In this document: in pieces, positions 32,851 to 41,515 of the stretch
Layout: each line of letters begins with the position of its first letter
Numbering within the stretch: position 1 is the first letter of the stretch
NCBI RefSeq assembly: GCF_025857195.1
Contig: NZ_CP109787.1
Span: forward strand, 3,785,001 to 3,849,000
From: Leisingera thetidis
GTDB lineage: Bacteria > Pseudomonadota > Alphaproteobacteria > Rhodobacterales > Rhodobacteraceae
DNA: 64,000 bases
Direction: 5' to 3'
Notes under the pieces: generated by a model
Databases searched by the model: none
Seen by the model: only the letters and a program-made list of their open reading frames with translations
What the model was told of the DNA's origin: nothing
Translations under genes and position numbers: made by a program

Positions 32851-33797
32851 TTGTTCAGTGCAGCGCTGGCAGCGTTGGCATTTGTTTGAGGCTTTCTGTT
32901 GTACCGCGGGAAGAGGAAATCGCTTTCAACGACCTCGCTCAGCAAACGCTCTGCAGCCCACTTGGCTTGCCCCTCCAACGGGACGACACGCTCACCGCCC
33001 TTGGTTTTCAGACGCCGCCACGGGTGTGGACGCACTCAGGCAACCAGAGAACCGTCTGACCGCCGTTCAATGTCCTGTCTCGCCATTCCTGCGGCCTCAG
33101 CAAGCCGCATTCCCGTGTCCGAAACGAGCGCTACAAGCCACCTCATGTCATCGTCCAGTTGGCGACACTGGCCCTGAACCACTTTGAGTGCATCCGCTGG
33201 GATTGGGTTGCGATCACTTACGCCAGCCTCTCGGTCGTAGTAGACCCCGTTGAAAGGATTGGTCAGGGTCAGGCCAAGCTCACTGGCTGCGAAGTTTGTG
33301 ACCGCGCGAACGGTCCCAAATATGCGTGTTATACTGCTGCCAGCCAATCCACGTTCGATGAGCGCATCCCTGAACTTGTTGGCATCGGTCTTGGTGAAGG
33401 CGTCGAGGTGTTTGTCACCACAGGCGTCGATGACATAACCGCAAGATCGTTCCGCTGCACGATGGAATGTCTCTGGTCGTCCTTGCCCTTTCAGGCACAG
33501 GTAGATGCCGACAGCTTCGGACAAAAGAACAGATGAAGAGGAAATCTCAGGAGCTGCTGCACTGACTACGACACGTCCCTCTGACTGCATTCTCAGCATA
33601 TGCTTGCCCGGCAGTTCCACATCCTTTGAGCGGAGGTGATACCAGTACTCATCCAACCGATCGGCGGCTCTTCTGGCCCGCGCTTCAGCGATGCGAGCAG
33701 ACCGCGTTCGCAATGAGTAGGCAATGCGAGGTGAGGTGTAGTGCTTCTTCAGGTCTTTGGGGATGCGGCGGCTGAAGTAGAAAACGCCATCGTTCAC
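32851..33797 (-). pseudogene. Phage-type tyrosine integrase beside tRNA-Phe, broken
   Basis: GTG 33797 starts a frame with an N-terminal arm (GVFYFSRRIPKDLKKHYTSP), a core-binding domain (GLAGSSITRIFGTVRAVTNF) and the first catalytic Arg region (SDTGMRLAEAAGMARQDIE). After 33036 the frame changes, and HPWRRLKTKGGERVVPLEGQ (catalytic Lys region) and LFPRYNRKPQTN continue to about 32851. The His-x-x-Arg and Tyr motifs are gone, replaced by the IS3 fragment. Position 95 bp from the 3' end of tRNA-Phe marks it as the integrase of a former island extending to lower coordinates. Confidence 0.9.
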
Positions 33798-33891
33798 GAA
33801 GGTGAACGCAGGCGAAATGGTCTACGACATGGTCTACGGCTCCTTGCATGTTCAAAAAGCTGGAGCAAAACCAATGTGTTAGCTGAAGTAA

Positions 33892-33966
33892 TGGTGCCCG
33901 GGGGCGGAATCGAACCACCGACACGAGGATTTTCAATCCACTGCTCTACCCCTGAGCTACCCGGGC
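33892..33966 (-). tRNA. tRNA-Phe (anticodon GAA)
   Basis: A 75-nt cloverleaf with encoded CCA (33892-33894). The acceptor pairs GCCCGGG with CCCGGGC, the D arm is GCTCAGGGGTAGAGC, the anticodon loop TTGAAAA has GAA at 33932-33934, and the T arm is GTGGTTCGATTCCGC. One T-T mismatch lies in the anticodon stem. The relic integrase sits on the 3' side, the usual side for island insertion. Confidence 0.97.
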
Positions 33967-34047
33967 ATGGGAAGGCTGTTCGCCTTGGGTGGGGGCCTTC
34001 TATGCTCTAAAAATGATGGTGTCCAGAGGCTATTTGAAAGAAAATCA

Positions 34048-34251
34048 CTAATGGCGGACCTGAGGCGGCTTTTCTCTTCCAGCCCGCCTTAGCTCCGCTT
34101 CTTCCACTATATTTTCAGTGTCTTCAGGAGCCTGACTGGGCACTGAATAGACGCCATTGAACCATCTACCCAGATCGATATCAGCACAGCGCTTGGAACA
34201 GAATGGCCGATACACCTTCTGCGTTTCGCCGCCGCAAATCGGACAGCTCAT
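34048..34251 (-). CDS. yacG: DNA gyrase inhibitor / zinc-binding protein YacG
   Basis: A 67-residue protein with the four zinc Cys as CPIC and FCSKRC (SCPICGG ... [16 protein letters not shown]), the YacG signature, and an acidic-basic tail. E. coli YacG binds GyrB and inhibits gyrase. The ATG overlaps the RNase gene stop by 4 bp, so they are translationally coupled, as is usual in alphaproteobacteria. It ends 81 bp before tRNA-Phe. Confidence 0.95.
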   Translation of the reverse strand: MSCPICGGETQKVYRPFCSKRCADIDLGRWFNGVYSVPSQAPEDTENIVEEAELRRAGREKPPQVRH

Positions 34252-35270
34252 TTCAGCACTTCCCGCAGGGCAATGCGGCCGCGTTTGCGCTGCAGTTCGT
34301 AATTTCCGAGATTGGTCCAGCCGGCCAGCACCGTCTCCTCGGTATCGGCCCGGAATGCCGCGCGGAGGGCCGCTTCAAAGCCGCGGCGGTCTTTTTTCGG
34401 CATCGGCGCCAGATCCAGCACGATCTGACCACCCAAACCCCGGACACGCAAGGCCCGCGGCAAAGCTTTGGCCGCCGCCATGTTGGCCTTGATCCCTGCT
34501 GCCAGCGAAGTGTCCAGGCCTGTGTTTACATCCACCGCAATCAAGGCACGGCTCGGCTCGATGTACAGGAAGCCGCCGCCCGGTAGCGGCTCGCGGATGC
34601 CCCGGGCGACTTCCAGCGCGTCCATCACACCAAGGCGTTCAAACCCGCCGGGATCGCGCTCCACCTCCGCGGGCTCCACCCAGTCACGCCAGGCCAGGAG
34701 ATGCGGTGTGTCGCCTTCGGCCAGAACCTCAATCTGTGAACCGTCATCCTGCATGATCTGCGCCGCCATCGCCGCCATTGCCGCGACGTCCTCGGCTATA
34801 TCGCCGCTGTCCGCCCCTGCACAGGCCGAGCGCAGGATCAGCCCGTAGCCCGAAGCGTCCATTTCCTCATGCGCAATCTCAAGAAGCCGGTCGCGTTCGT
34901 CCTCGTCGCGAATGCTGCGCGAGATGTTCAGCCCCGGCGCCTCCGGGGTGACGATGGCATAACGGCTCTTGAACAGAAGCTTCTGGGTGACCGGGATGGC
35001 CTTGCCCGGCTCGGCATAGCCGGAGACCTGAACCAGAATCATCTGCCCCGGCGCCAAGCCCTTGACCTGGCGCAGGAAAGCCGGTCCGTCAGGTGTTGTC
35101 AGGAACATACCGCCCTGCCCCTTTACCGGCCGGTCGGCACGCGCGCGGTAGATGGTGCCGGGGGCCGGCGCATCGCTTTCGATCAGGAAATCTTCCAGCC
35201 TGCCGTCCACCATCAGCGCGGCGGCTTCACGGTCCTGGATGTGGTCGAGAATGATGGTGCGGCCTTTCAT
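34248..35270 (-). CDS. Ribonuclease E/G family endoribonuclease (short form)
   Basis: A 340-residue protein. An S1-like region ([20 protein letters not shown] ... [20 protein letters not shown]) precedes the DNase I-like domain with the two metal Asp motifs, IAVDVNTG and QIVLDLAPM, and a 5'-sensor-like stretch ([20 protein letters not shown]). It is shorter than RNase G (~490) and lacks the CPxCxG zinc-link. The main RNase E is expected elsewhere. The gene lies between maf and yacG with overlapping ends, a conserved alphaproteobacterial order. Likely acts on rRNA or mRNA. Confidence 0.9.
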   Translation of the reverse strand: MKGRTIILDHIQDREAAALMVDGRLEDFLIESDAPAPGTIYRARADRPVKGQGGMFLTTPDGPAFLRQVKGLAPGQMILVQVSGYAEPGKAIPVTQKLLFKSRYAIVTPEAPGLNISRSIRDEDERDRLLEIAHEEMDASGYGLILRSACAGADSGDIAEDVAAMAAMAAQIMQDDGSQIEVLAEGDTPHLLAWRDWVEPAEVERDPGGFERLGVMDALEVARGIREPLPGGGFLYIEPSRALIAVDVNTGLDTSLAAGIKANMAAAKALPRALRVRGLGGQIVLDLAPMPKKDRRGFEAALRAAFRADTEETVLAGWTNLGNYELQRKRGRIALREVLK

Positions 35271-35848
35271 GCGGCAGCCTCCTGATACAACTGCAGCCCG
35301 GCGGCGCGCAAAAGATTTGCAGTTTCGGACAGCGGCAACCCGACTATCCCGGTGAACGAGCCGCTGATCCAGGGAATGAACGCTCCGGCAGCCCCCTGGA
35401 TGGCATAGGCTCCGGCCTTTCCTTCCCAGTCGCCAGAGGCGAGGTAGGCGTTCAGCTCCTCATCCGAGAGGGTCTTCATCTTCACCTGGCTCACCACGTC
35501 CTTCTCCCACACCCGGCCGCCGCGGCGCACAGCCACAGCAGTGATGACCCGGTGGCGGCGCCCGGACAAGGCCAGCAGAAACTCAGCCGCTTCGCCTGCG
35601 TCGCGCGGCTTGCCGAGGATACGGCGGCCCAGAGCCACGGTGGTGTCGGCACACAGAACAATATCTTCTGCCCCCGCAGCTACAGCCTGCGTTTTTTCCC
35701 GTGTCACCCGCGCGCAATAAGTTCTCGGAAGTTCGCCCTTCAGAGGCGTCTCGTCTGTTTCCGGCGGGCGCACCGCATCAGGGCGCACTCCAAGCTGCGC
35801 CAGCAGTTGCAGCCGCCGCGGGCTGCCGGATCCCAAAATGAACGCCAT
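35267..35848 (-). CDS. maf: Maf-like nucleoside triphosphate pyrophosphatase
   Basis: A 193-residue protein with the Maf signature near the start ([18 protein letters not shown]), the catalytic Asp in [20 protein letters not shown], and the conserved ending [14 protein letters not shown]. Family members hydrolyse dTTP/UTP or modified nucleotides to monophosphates. It overlaps the RNase gene by 4 bp and is separated from infA by a terminator and a long palindrome, so it probably has its own promoter. Confidence 0.95.
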   Translation of the reverse strand: MAFILGSGSPRRLQLLAQLGVRPDAVRPPETDETPLKGELPRTYCARVTREKTQAVAAGAEDIVLCADTTVALGRRILGKPRDAGEAAEFLLALSGRRHRVITAVAVRRGGRVWEKDVVSQVKMKTLSDEELNAYLASGDWEGKAGAYAIQGAAGAFIPWISGSFTGIVGLPLSETANLLRAAGLQLYQEAAA

Positions 35849-35890
35849 GCCGTGGCCCTCTTATACCGTTTCCGCCTGTCATACGGTGAA

Positions 35891-35935
35891 TTCCGGCAGC
35901 GTGAAAGAGCGCCCTGCTCTTTCACGCTGCCGGAA
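35891..35935. repeat. Perfect 20-bp-stem palindrome upstream of maf
   Basis: Left arm 35891-35910 (TTCCGGCAGC GTGAAAGAGC), loop GCCCT (35911-35915) and right arm 35916-35935 are perfectly complementary over 20 bp. There is no T-tract, and it lies 43 bp before the maf start after the infA terminator. It could be a repeated extragenic palindrome, a regulator site or part of a small RNA. Confidence 0.9.
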
Positions 35936-35973
35936 ATGCTCCCGCCGGAGGCAGCAGCCCCAAGGCCGCCCTG

Positions 35974-36012
35974 AAAAACCAAAGCCCGGCACGGAGCCGG
36001 GCTTTGGTTTTT
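35974..36012 (-). terminator. Bidirectional intrinsic terminator after infA
   Basis: A perfect 17-bp stem AAAAACCAAAGCCCGGC / GCCGGGCTTTGGTTTTT around ACGGA, with T-tracts in both directions. It starts 18 bp after the infA stop and separates infA from maf. Confidence 0.95.
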
Positions 36013-36029
36013 CTTGGACGGTCAACGGC

Positions 36030-36248
36030 TTACTTGAAGCGGTAGTTGATCCGGCCCTTGGTCAGGTCATAGGGGGTCATTTCCACCTGGACCTTGTCGC
36101 CGGCCAGAACACGGATGCGGTTCTTGCGCATCTTGCCTGCCGTATGCGCGATGATTTCATGGCCGTTTTCCAGCTCGACCCGAAACGTCGCATTAGGCAG
36201 GAGTTCCTTCACGACACCGGGAAATTCGAGCGTATCTTCCTTGGCCAT
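36030..36248 (-). CDS. infA: Translation initiation factor IF-1
   Basis: A 72-residue S1/OB-fold protein ([20 protein letters not shown] ... [20 protein letters not shown] ... [12 protein letters not shown]), full length for IF-1. It binds the ribosomal A site during initiation. It is monocistronic here, with the strong terminator 18 bp after its stop. Confidence 0.98.
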   Translation of the reverse strand: MAKEDTLEFPGVVKELLPNATFRVELENGHEIIAHTAGKMRKNRIRVLAGDKVQVEMTPYDLTKGRINYRFK

Positions 36249-36331
36249 GTTGTCTCCATCATTGGGTTAACCCGCAAACTGCGGGACGTGCGCTTAAATG
36301 GGGTCATTTTTCCAATATTTCAAGGGCCCAA

Positions 36332-37210
36332 TCAGGAAAGAGCGGCCTTTGTGACCGTTTTCGCCCGCGGCAATTGCTCCTCCCAGTGCAGCCGGTTCAG
36401 CACCCCCCCATCGGCCCGCACATGGGCGATCGCCTCCAGGTCGGCTTCGGCATAGGTCCAGCCCGGCTGGTTCAGGCTGCCCTCGGCCAGCACCCCGGTT
36501 CCGGGGAAGCCCTTGTCCGGAGGGCCGAAAATGCCGCCCATGCCTGTGTTCATATCCACAGCTTCGGACCATTCATTGGCCCCGATGATCGATGCCATGA
36601 CGGTGACACACTGGTTCTCCAGCGCCCGCGACATGGCACCGATGCGCACCCGCCAGTAGCCGGCCAGCGCCTCGGTGCAGGAGGGCACGAGAATCACATC
36701 CGCCTCCGCCAGCGCACGGCCCAGCAGAGGGAACTCGCTGTCATAGCAGATCAGCACACCGATTCTGCCCAGGCTGGTGTCAAACAGCTTGAGCGGCCCG
36801 CCCGCGGCAATGCCCCAGTCCTCCCGTTCAAAGCGGGTCATGATCTGCTTGTCCTGGTGATCACGGGCACCGGACGGCGTGTAAAGTTCTGCCCGGTTCA
36901 CCGGGCGGTCCAGCCCGCCGCTCACCGGCGCGGAAGCGCCCAGGATGTGCACGCCGTGTCCGGCCGCAAGTTTCAGATGCAGCGCCGCTGCCTCCTCCAT
37001 CTTTTCCGAGACCGAATGGATGGATTGCTCCAAGTCGCCTGCAACCGCAGCTCCATCGAGCGTGGATAGCTCCATCGCACCGTATTCCGGGAACACCAGC
37101 AACTCTGCCCCGTTGCCGGCGGCCTCCGCCACCCAGGCGGCCAGTTTGTCTTCGTACTGTGCCCAGCTGTCGAGCCAGTCGAGCGGGTAAGCGGCAGTGG
37201 CGATTTTCAT
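36332..37210 (-). CDS. Carbon-nitrogen hydrolase (nitrilase superfamily)
   Basis: A 292-residue protein from ATG 37210 with GGAG upstream. The Glu-Lys-Cys triad is visible: Glu in LVFPEYGAMEL, Lys in DHQDKQIMTRFE, Cys in GVLICYDSEFPLL. The sequence is closest in style to omega-amidase/amidohydrolase branches, but the substrate cannot be told. It lies between infA and a divergent coiled-coil gene. Cytoplasmic, no signal peptide. Confidence 0.9.
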   Translation of the reverse strand: MKIATAAYPLDWLDSWAQYEDKLAAWVAEAAGNGAELLVFPEYGAMELSTLDGAAVAGDLEQSIHSVSEKMEEAAALHLKLAAGHGVHILGASAPVSGGLDRPVNRAELYTPSGARDHQDKQIMTRFEREDWGIAAGGPLKLFDTSLGRIGVLICYDSEFPLLGRALAEADVILVPSCTEALAGYWRVRIGAMSRALENQCVTVMASIIGANEWSEAVDMNTGMGGIFGPPDKGFPGTGVLAEGSLNQPGWTYAEADLEAIAHVRADGGVLNRLHWEEQLPRAKTVTKAALS

Positions 37211-37471
37211 CAGCGGTCTCCAACAGGCATCCTCAGCCGCTCCGGGCGTCCGGCGTAACAGAAGCATTGCCCTGCAATCTGTCCCTGCGCAAGGCGTGCT
37301 GAACAGCCCGCCTTGCCCCGGCCTCTGAGAGGGTTTGCAATTGTATTCGAAAGCGGATCACATTTTTGCAACGGAATTATCTCCGGGCTGCGTTATATCT
37401 TGGTGCTGCGCGCCAATTTGGCCATTCTCAGGCGCAGCTGCCCATTTAACTTATTGAAAAGGATCACTCCC

Positions 37472-38392
37472 TTGGCAACCAAGCTTGATGACAAGAATTT
37501 GAAGAGTGTTATTGCCGACCTCCCCAAGAAGGGCTTCCGCACCAAGTTCTGGCGCGAATACCGCGCCGGGTCCTGCAAGGGCAGCGGCGTTGGCAAGTGT
37601 ATGGATTTGCTTGAAAAAATGGGCGTTCCGCCATCCGGCAATCCGGCCAAGGCGGATCTCGACAAAATGCCTGAGATTGTTCAGGCCTTCAGCATGCTGG
37701 CGAATGCAATGCTTAAGGCCCGCGGCAAGTGCGGCAAGCTGCAATCGCACAGCCGGGATCTGTGCCTGGCCTATGCCAAGCTGATCGAAAAGCGCGAAGA
37801 CGCGGCCGCTGAGCTGGCCCGCAATGCGGACAAGATCAAAGTTCAGCAGATGAAAGAGCAGCTGAAGCGCGAAAAGGCCAATGAGGAAACCGACAAGCAC
37901 CTGGCCAAGCTCAAGACGGAGCATGAAGAAAACCGAAAACTGATCCTCAAGGAGATCAACGCGGCCGAAGTGCGCGCCAAGAAGATCGAAGCAGCCTGTC
38001 AGGATATTTCCAACGACATCGACAATGCACTCGGCAAACTGGAAGCCATTAAAAAGGCCTGGAAAACCGCTCATGGCAAGGAAGGCGCCGACCGGTCCAA
38101 AATTGAAGCCCAGGCCGATAAGGGCATCCGCGAGCTGAACAAGGCCTTCAAGATCAACGTGCACGCCAAGAATGTGAAGGACGCCCTGCCCAAGCTGTTC
38201 AAGGAAGTCAGCGAAAACTTCAAACAGTTCAAGCAGGAGGACTACAACAAGAAAGCCATGTCCTCGGCTGCCCGAGCAGTGACAGGCGCCAAACGCGCCT
38301 TTGATGACGCCCGCGATTCCGTGAAGTTGTATGCCGCCCAGCAGAAAATCGCGCTGGAGGAGGTGCAGGCCGCGCGCCCCGAAGGCGTCTGA
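37472..38392 (+). CDS. Lys-rich coiled-coil protein of unknown function
   Basis: A 306-residue protein. TTG 37472 is chosen because AAAAGGA lies 8 nt upstream; the open frame before it is not protein-like. The N-terminal 80 residues include three Cys (GSCKGSGVGKCMDLL). Residues ~100-250 are a long charged coiled coil (KREDAAAELARNADKIKVQQ, EEETDKHLAKLKTEHEENRK type heptads). About 20% is Lys/Arg and there is no signal peptide or membrane helix. No family recognised. A strong terminator follows. It might be a structural or nucleic-acid-associated protein. Confidence 0.7.
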   Translation: MATKLDDKNLKSVIADLPKKGFRTKFWREYRAGSCKGSGVGKCMDLLEKMGVPPSGNPAKADLDKMPEIVQAFSMLANAMLKARGKCGKLQSHSRDLCLAYAKLIEKREDAAAELARNADKIKVQQMKEQLKREKANEETDKHLAKLKTEHEENRKLILKEINAAEVRAKKIEAACQDISNDIDNALGKLEAIKKAWKTAHGKEGADRSKIEAQADKGIRELNKAFKINVHAKNVKDALPKLFKEVSENFKQFKQEDYNKKAMSSAARAVTGAKRAFDDARDSVKLYAAQQKIALEEVQAARPEGV

Positions 38393-38400
38393 CAGCAACA

Positions 38401-38428
38401 AAGCAGGCGCATTTTCAAGCGCCTGCTT
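38401..38428. terminator. Bidirectional terminator between convergent genes
   Basis: A perfect 10-bp stem AAGCAGGCGC / GCGCCTGCTT around ATTTTCAA, placed between the coiled-coil gene stop (38392) and the acetyltransferase stop (38432). It serves both genes. Confidence 0.88.
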
Positions 38429-38431
38429 CCT

Positions 38432-39019
38432 TTACAGGTCCCGGATCCAGAATTGCAGCGGTTTGCGCGTTTCCTCGGCCTGATCCACATCCTTCCACGA
38501 AAAATGCGCGACGGCCCCTTCAAGCGGCGCGTAGCCACGCTTGCGCCAGAACGGATCGAGCGGCGCATAATCCGCGGGCCGCAACGGGTGGTCTGCCGGG
38601 CGCTGCACGCTGCAAAAAGCGCATTTGCTGAAGCCATGCTTGCGGGCATGCGCCTCGCGCGCATCAAAGAAGCCATGGCCTACTCCGTGCCCGCGGTACT
38701 CCGGCAGCAGCACGGATTCGGCGCAGTAAAAGACCTCTTCCAGGTCAATGCCGGCGCCCTCGAAGGCGGCAGCAAAATCGTCCGCATGGTCGGCGAGCGG
38801 TGCCCCTGTGGAAGCGCCCGCCAGAACGTCTCCGTCAAAGGCGCCAACCACCACGGCCCGCTGGCTGTCCCGGTAGCTTTGCAGGTATGCGCGCTCATAG
38901 GCGAGGCCGCCGTCATACAGATACGGCCAGGCCCGGAACACCTTGATCCGCAGACGGGCGACATCATCCAGCGCGGCCTCCAATGCCGCGCCGGTCATTG
39001 CCTCGACCCGAATGGCCAT
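38432..39019 (-). CDS. GNAT-family N-acetyltransferase
   Basis: A 195-residue protein. The acyl-CoA loop region is VLLPEYRGHGVGHGFFDARE, followed by KHGFSKCAFCSVQRPADHPL and a C-terminal HFSWKDVDQ element. The N-terminus IRVEAMTGAALEAALDDVAR is the first strand/helix. Its ATG overlaps the NTF2-like gene stop by one base, so the two are coupled. Substrate unknown. Confidence 0.83.
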   Translation of the reverse strand: MAIRVEAMTGAALEAALDDVARLRIKVFRAWPYLYDGGLAYERAYLQSYRDSQRAVVVGAFDGDVLAGASTGAPLADHADDFAAAFEGAGIDLEEVFYCAESVLLPEYRGHGVGHGFFDAREAHARKHGFSKCAFCSVQRPADHPLRPADYAPLDPFWRKRGYAPLEGAVAHFSWKDVDQAEETRKPLQFWIRDL

Positions 39020-39414
39020 CAGGCGGACACCTGGGCGGTCCAGTCCGCAAGATTGTAGTAGGTGGTCACGCGGGAGATCTTGCCGTCCTTCAGGTCGAAG
39101 AACGACCCGGCAGGCAGCCGGTAGGTCTGCCCTTTCGCTTCAGGCAAGCCCTCGTCGGTTGCCAGATAGGTTCCGTTCACGATGAACTCGGCCGCGGCCC
39201 GGGTGCCGTTCGCGGCGGAAAAGATCACCATGTCGGTCAGCTCTTCCTTGTAGCAGCGGTCCATGTGGGCACAGAAATCAGCGAATTTTTCCTTGCCCAC
39301 GCGGACCTGCCCCTCGTTCACGTGATGGGCGATGTTGTCGTCCAGGCAGTCCAGCATGGTCGCCGTGTCGCCTGCATTGAAGGCTGCGAAATAGCGCGCG
39401 ATGGTGTCGGTCAT
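39019..39414 (-). CDS. NTF2-like / SnoaL-type protein (ketosteroid isomerase-related)
   Basis: A 131-residue protein. From ATG 39414 it reads TIARYFAAFNAGDTATMLDC, a classic SnoaL/NTF2 start, then DNIAHHVNEGQVRVGKEKFA and GSFFDLKDGKISRVTTYYNL at the end. This cone-shaped fold serves small isomerases and binding proteins. The start overlaps the upstream phosphatase gene by 4 bp. The reaction is unknown. Confidence 0.85.
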   Translation of the reverse strand: MTDTIARYFAAFNAGDTATMLDCLDDNIAHHVNEGQVRVGKEKFADFCAHMDRCYKEELTDMVIFSAANGTRAAAEFIVNGTYLATDEGLPEAKGQTYRLPAGSFFDLKDGKISRVTTYYNLADWTAQVSA

Positions 39415-39869
39415 GTTCTCTCCGTCGGTTCGCCCCAGCGGTCTTTCAGATGCTGGATGATTTGATCCCGGGTTTGCCGGTAGCTGTTTAACTTGGCATC
39501 CCGTGTTTCGCCGAGCCCGGTAGGGTCCATAATTGGCCAATATTCGACATCGAGGTGAAAAAAACGGGTCAGCTCCAGCGCCCTGCGCTGACTGGCGGGC
39601 GACAGCGCCACCACCAGATCAAAGGACGACAGATCGTCCCCCCAGCGTTCCATTTCGTCAAAGGAGCGCGACCGGTGCCGGGACAGCTCGACATCAATTT
39701 CCTGACAGACCGCAATGGAGAAACCGTCGATCTCCATATCGTTCTTGACACCCGCCGACTGCACATAGGTGCCGGTGCCGTAGAATTTCTTCATGATGCC
39801 CTCAGCCATCGGAGAGCGGACCGAATTGTGGTCGCAACAGAACAGAACGGACTGCGGCAGCTCCTCCAC
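39411..39869 (-). CDS. Low-molecular-weight protein tyrosine phosphatase-like protein
   Basis: A 152-residue protein with the phosphate-binding loop CDHNSVRS (C-x5-R-S) in SVLFCCDHNSVRSPMAEGIM, and an acidic WPIMDPTGLGE segment matching the DP general-acid loop. It is the LMW-PTPase/ArsC fold. The gene order UPF0262 - phosphatase is conserved in alphaproteobacteria. It begins 3 bp after the UPF0262 stop. Confidence 0.9.
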   Translation of the reverse strand: MEELPQSVLFCCDHNSVRSPMAEGIMKKFYGTGTYVQSAGVKNDMEIDGFSIAVCQEIDVELSRHRSRSFDEMERWGDDLSSFDLVVALSPASQRRALELTRFFHLDVEYWPIMDPTGLGETRDAKLNSYRQTRDQIIQHLKDRWGEPTERT

Positions 39870-39872
39870 CCG

Positions 39873-40352
39873 TCAGCCTCCGAAATGCAGGACACAGATC
39901 AGGGTGAACAGCCGGCGGGCGGTGTCGGTGTCGACCTCGGCCTTGCCCTCCAGCCGCTCCTGCAGCACCCGGCTGCCTTCATTGTGGATGCCGCGCCGGG
40001 CCATGTCGATGGTCTCGATCTGGCTGGGCGGCATGGTCTTCACGGCAGTGAAATAGCTTTCGCAGATCTGGTAGTAGTCTTTCACCACCTGCCGGAACGG
40101 CGACAGCGACAGGTGGAATTCCGCGGCCTTCTCGCCCGTTTCGGTGTTGATATCAAAGACCAGCCGCTTGTCGCGGATCGCCAGGCCCAGATGGTACGGG
40201 CCGTCCGGCAGATCGCGGTCCTCACGGGACGGCAAGGTGAAGCTGTTCTCTTCGATGAGGTCATAGATCGCCACCTTGCGCTCCTGCTCGATCTCAGGCG
40301 TCGGAGGCGGCAGGTTGCGGTCGTCCAGTTCAATGTGGCTGATGCGGCTCAT
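39873..40352 (-). CDS. UPF0262 family protein
   Basis: A 159-residue conserved alphaproteobacterial protein (ISHIELDDRNLPPPTPEIEQ ... FDINTETGEKAAEFHLSLSP ... IETIDMARRGIHNEGSRVLQ). Function is unknown. It sits between hisD and the phosphatase gene, its standard neighbours. The first residues show no signal peptide. Confidence 0.92.
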   Translation of the reverse strand: MSRISHIELDDRNLPPPTPEIEQERKVAIYDLIEENSFTLPSREDRDLPDGPYHLGLAIRDKRLVFDINTETGEKAAEFHLSLSPFRQVVKDYYQICESYFTAVKTMPPSQIETIDMARRGIHNEGSRVLQERLEGKAEVDTDTARRLFTLICVLHFGG

Positions 40353-40508
40353 GGGTCTTTGTCTCTAAATGCGCTGAGGCGTCCGGCCATGAGTATCGCA
40401 CCGGCGCGCCCGGGGCAATGCAGCAGCAGGCGTCAAGGCAAGGGCTGTTTGCGGCAGCGCTTGACAGGCTGCCTCTGCCCGCTCAGCCTGCCCGCAGCAG
40501 GAGACAGG

Positions 40509-41270
40509 ATGATGACAGGGCTCAAACAGTTTTCCCTCGCAGGCCAGCGTGCGCTGGTAACCGGATCCACGGACGGGCTCGGCTTTGCCGCCGCCAGGCT
40601 GCTGGCTGAAGCCGGAGCCGAGGTCTGGGTGAACGGGCGCAGCAGGGAACGGGTCGAAGGCGCCTTGGCCCGGATGCCGGAAACCGCCCGCCCCCTGGTC
40701 CTGGACGTAGCCGCGGAGGATGACTGTGTTGCGGCCATGGCAACAATTGCCGCAGCAGGCGGGCTCGACATCCTGGTCAACAATGTCGGCCAGCGCGACC
40801 GCCGCAGCCTGCCGGAATTCAGCCGCTCCGATCTGCAGGCACTGTGGGAGACCGATCTGGTCTCCCCCTTCCGCCTGTGCCAGCTGGCGGCCGCACAAAT
40901 GGCCCCCAAGGGCTATGGCCGGATCATCAATATCTCCTCGATCGCAGGCCTCATTGCCCAGGCAGGCGACGCCGCCTATACCACTGCCAAGGCCGGCATC
41001 AACGGCATGACCAAGGCGCTGGCGGCAGAGCTTGGCCCCAAGGGCATCACCGTGAATGCAATCGCCCCCGGCTTTTTCAAAACTGCCCCGAACATGGCCG
41101 CGGCAGCCGACCCGGCGATAACGGAAAAACTCAAGGCGGCCACCTCCCTCGGCCGCTGGGGCGAGCCGGAAGAACTGGCACCGGCCATCCTCCTGCTCGC
41201 CTCCCCTGCCGCCTCCTACATTACCGGGCAAGTGCTGGCAGTGGATGGCGGCTACACCTCCCACTACTGA
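40509..41270 (+). CDS. Short-chain dehydrogenase/reductase
   Basis: A 253-residue protein. AGGAG precedes ATG 40509/40512; the frame extends far upstream but only as a shadow. Cofactor motif TGSTDGLG, NNVG, catalytic Ser in INISSIAG, YTTAK (Tyr and Lys), and the C-terminal ITGQVLAVDGGYTSHY are all in place. The pattern suits classical SDRs such as gluconate 5-dehydrogenase or 3-oxoacyl-ACP reductase relatives. The substrate is not determined. It is inserted, on the opposite strand, in the conserved hisD - UPF0262 interval. Confidence 0.92.
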   Translation: MMTGLKQFSLAGQRALVTGSTDGLGFAAARLLAEAGAEVWVNGRSRERVEGALARMPETARPLVLDVAAEDDCVAAMATIAAAGGLDILVNNVGQRDRRSLPEFSRSDLQALWETDLVSPFRLCQLAAAQMAPKGYGRIINISSIAGLIAQAGDAAYTTAKAGINGMTKALAAELGPKGITVNAIAPGFFKTAPNMAAAADPAITEKLKAATSLGRWGEPEELAPAILLLASPAASYITGQVLAVDGGYTSHY

Positions 41271-41515
41271 ATTCTGCGTCATTTTTCCGAAAAAAATGAC
41301 TTGATGCCTCCGGCGGGGATACTTGGGGCCAGAAAAAGATACGGATGTTTCACCACGCCAGCTCCCCTCGCGCCTGCGGTACAGGCCGGGACGCCGATGA
41401 CCGCGCCAGGTGAAGCGCCCCGGCCGGTCCGGGGTGCGGATCCCTTTCATCTGGCTGAAAATATCCCGGGGTGAATACGCGCACCGCGCGCAGAGGGGCA
41501 GCGCCCCTGCGGCGC
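41271..41515. other. Intergenic segment with a roseobacter-type repeat motif
   Basis: It contains CCTCCGGCGGGGATACTTGG followed by GGCCAGAAAAAGA (about 41309-41341), a wording I know from many Rhodobacteraceae intergenic regions. A weaker relative, CCCGGAGTATTTCAGCCGG, occurs near 42942. No gene is present. Confidence 0.5.

Noticed and set aside
33577..33614. Segment in the tRNA-Phe integrase resembling the palindromic element (CCCTCTGAC ... CTTGCCCGGCAG)
   Set aside because: It lies in frame and encodes LPGKHMLRM, which I believe is native to this integrase family, and its hairpin is poor. Similarity to the element is probably chance.
38401..38428. AAGCAGGCGC hairpin as another palindromic element
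   Set aside because: It shares GCAGGCGCAT with one copy but is placed as a terminator between convergent genes and lacks both conserved ends.
39555..40508. Long N-terminal extension of the SDR
   Set aside because: The upstream part is antisense to the phosphatase and UPF0262 genes; AGGAG and the SDR fold start at 40509-40512.
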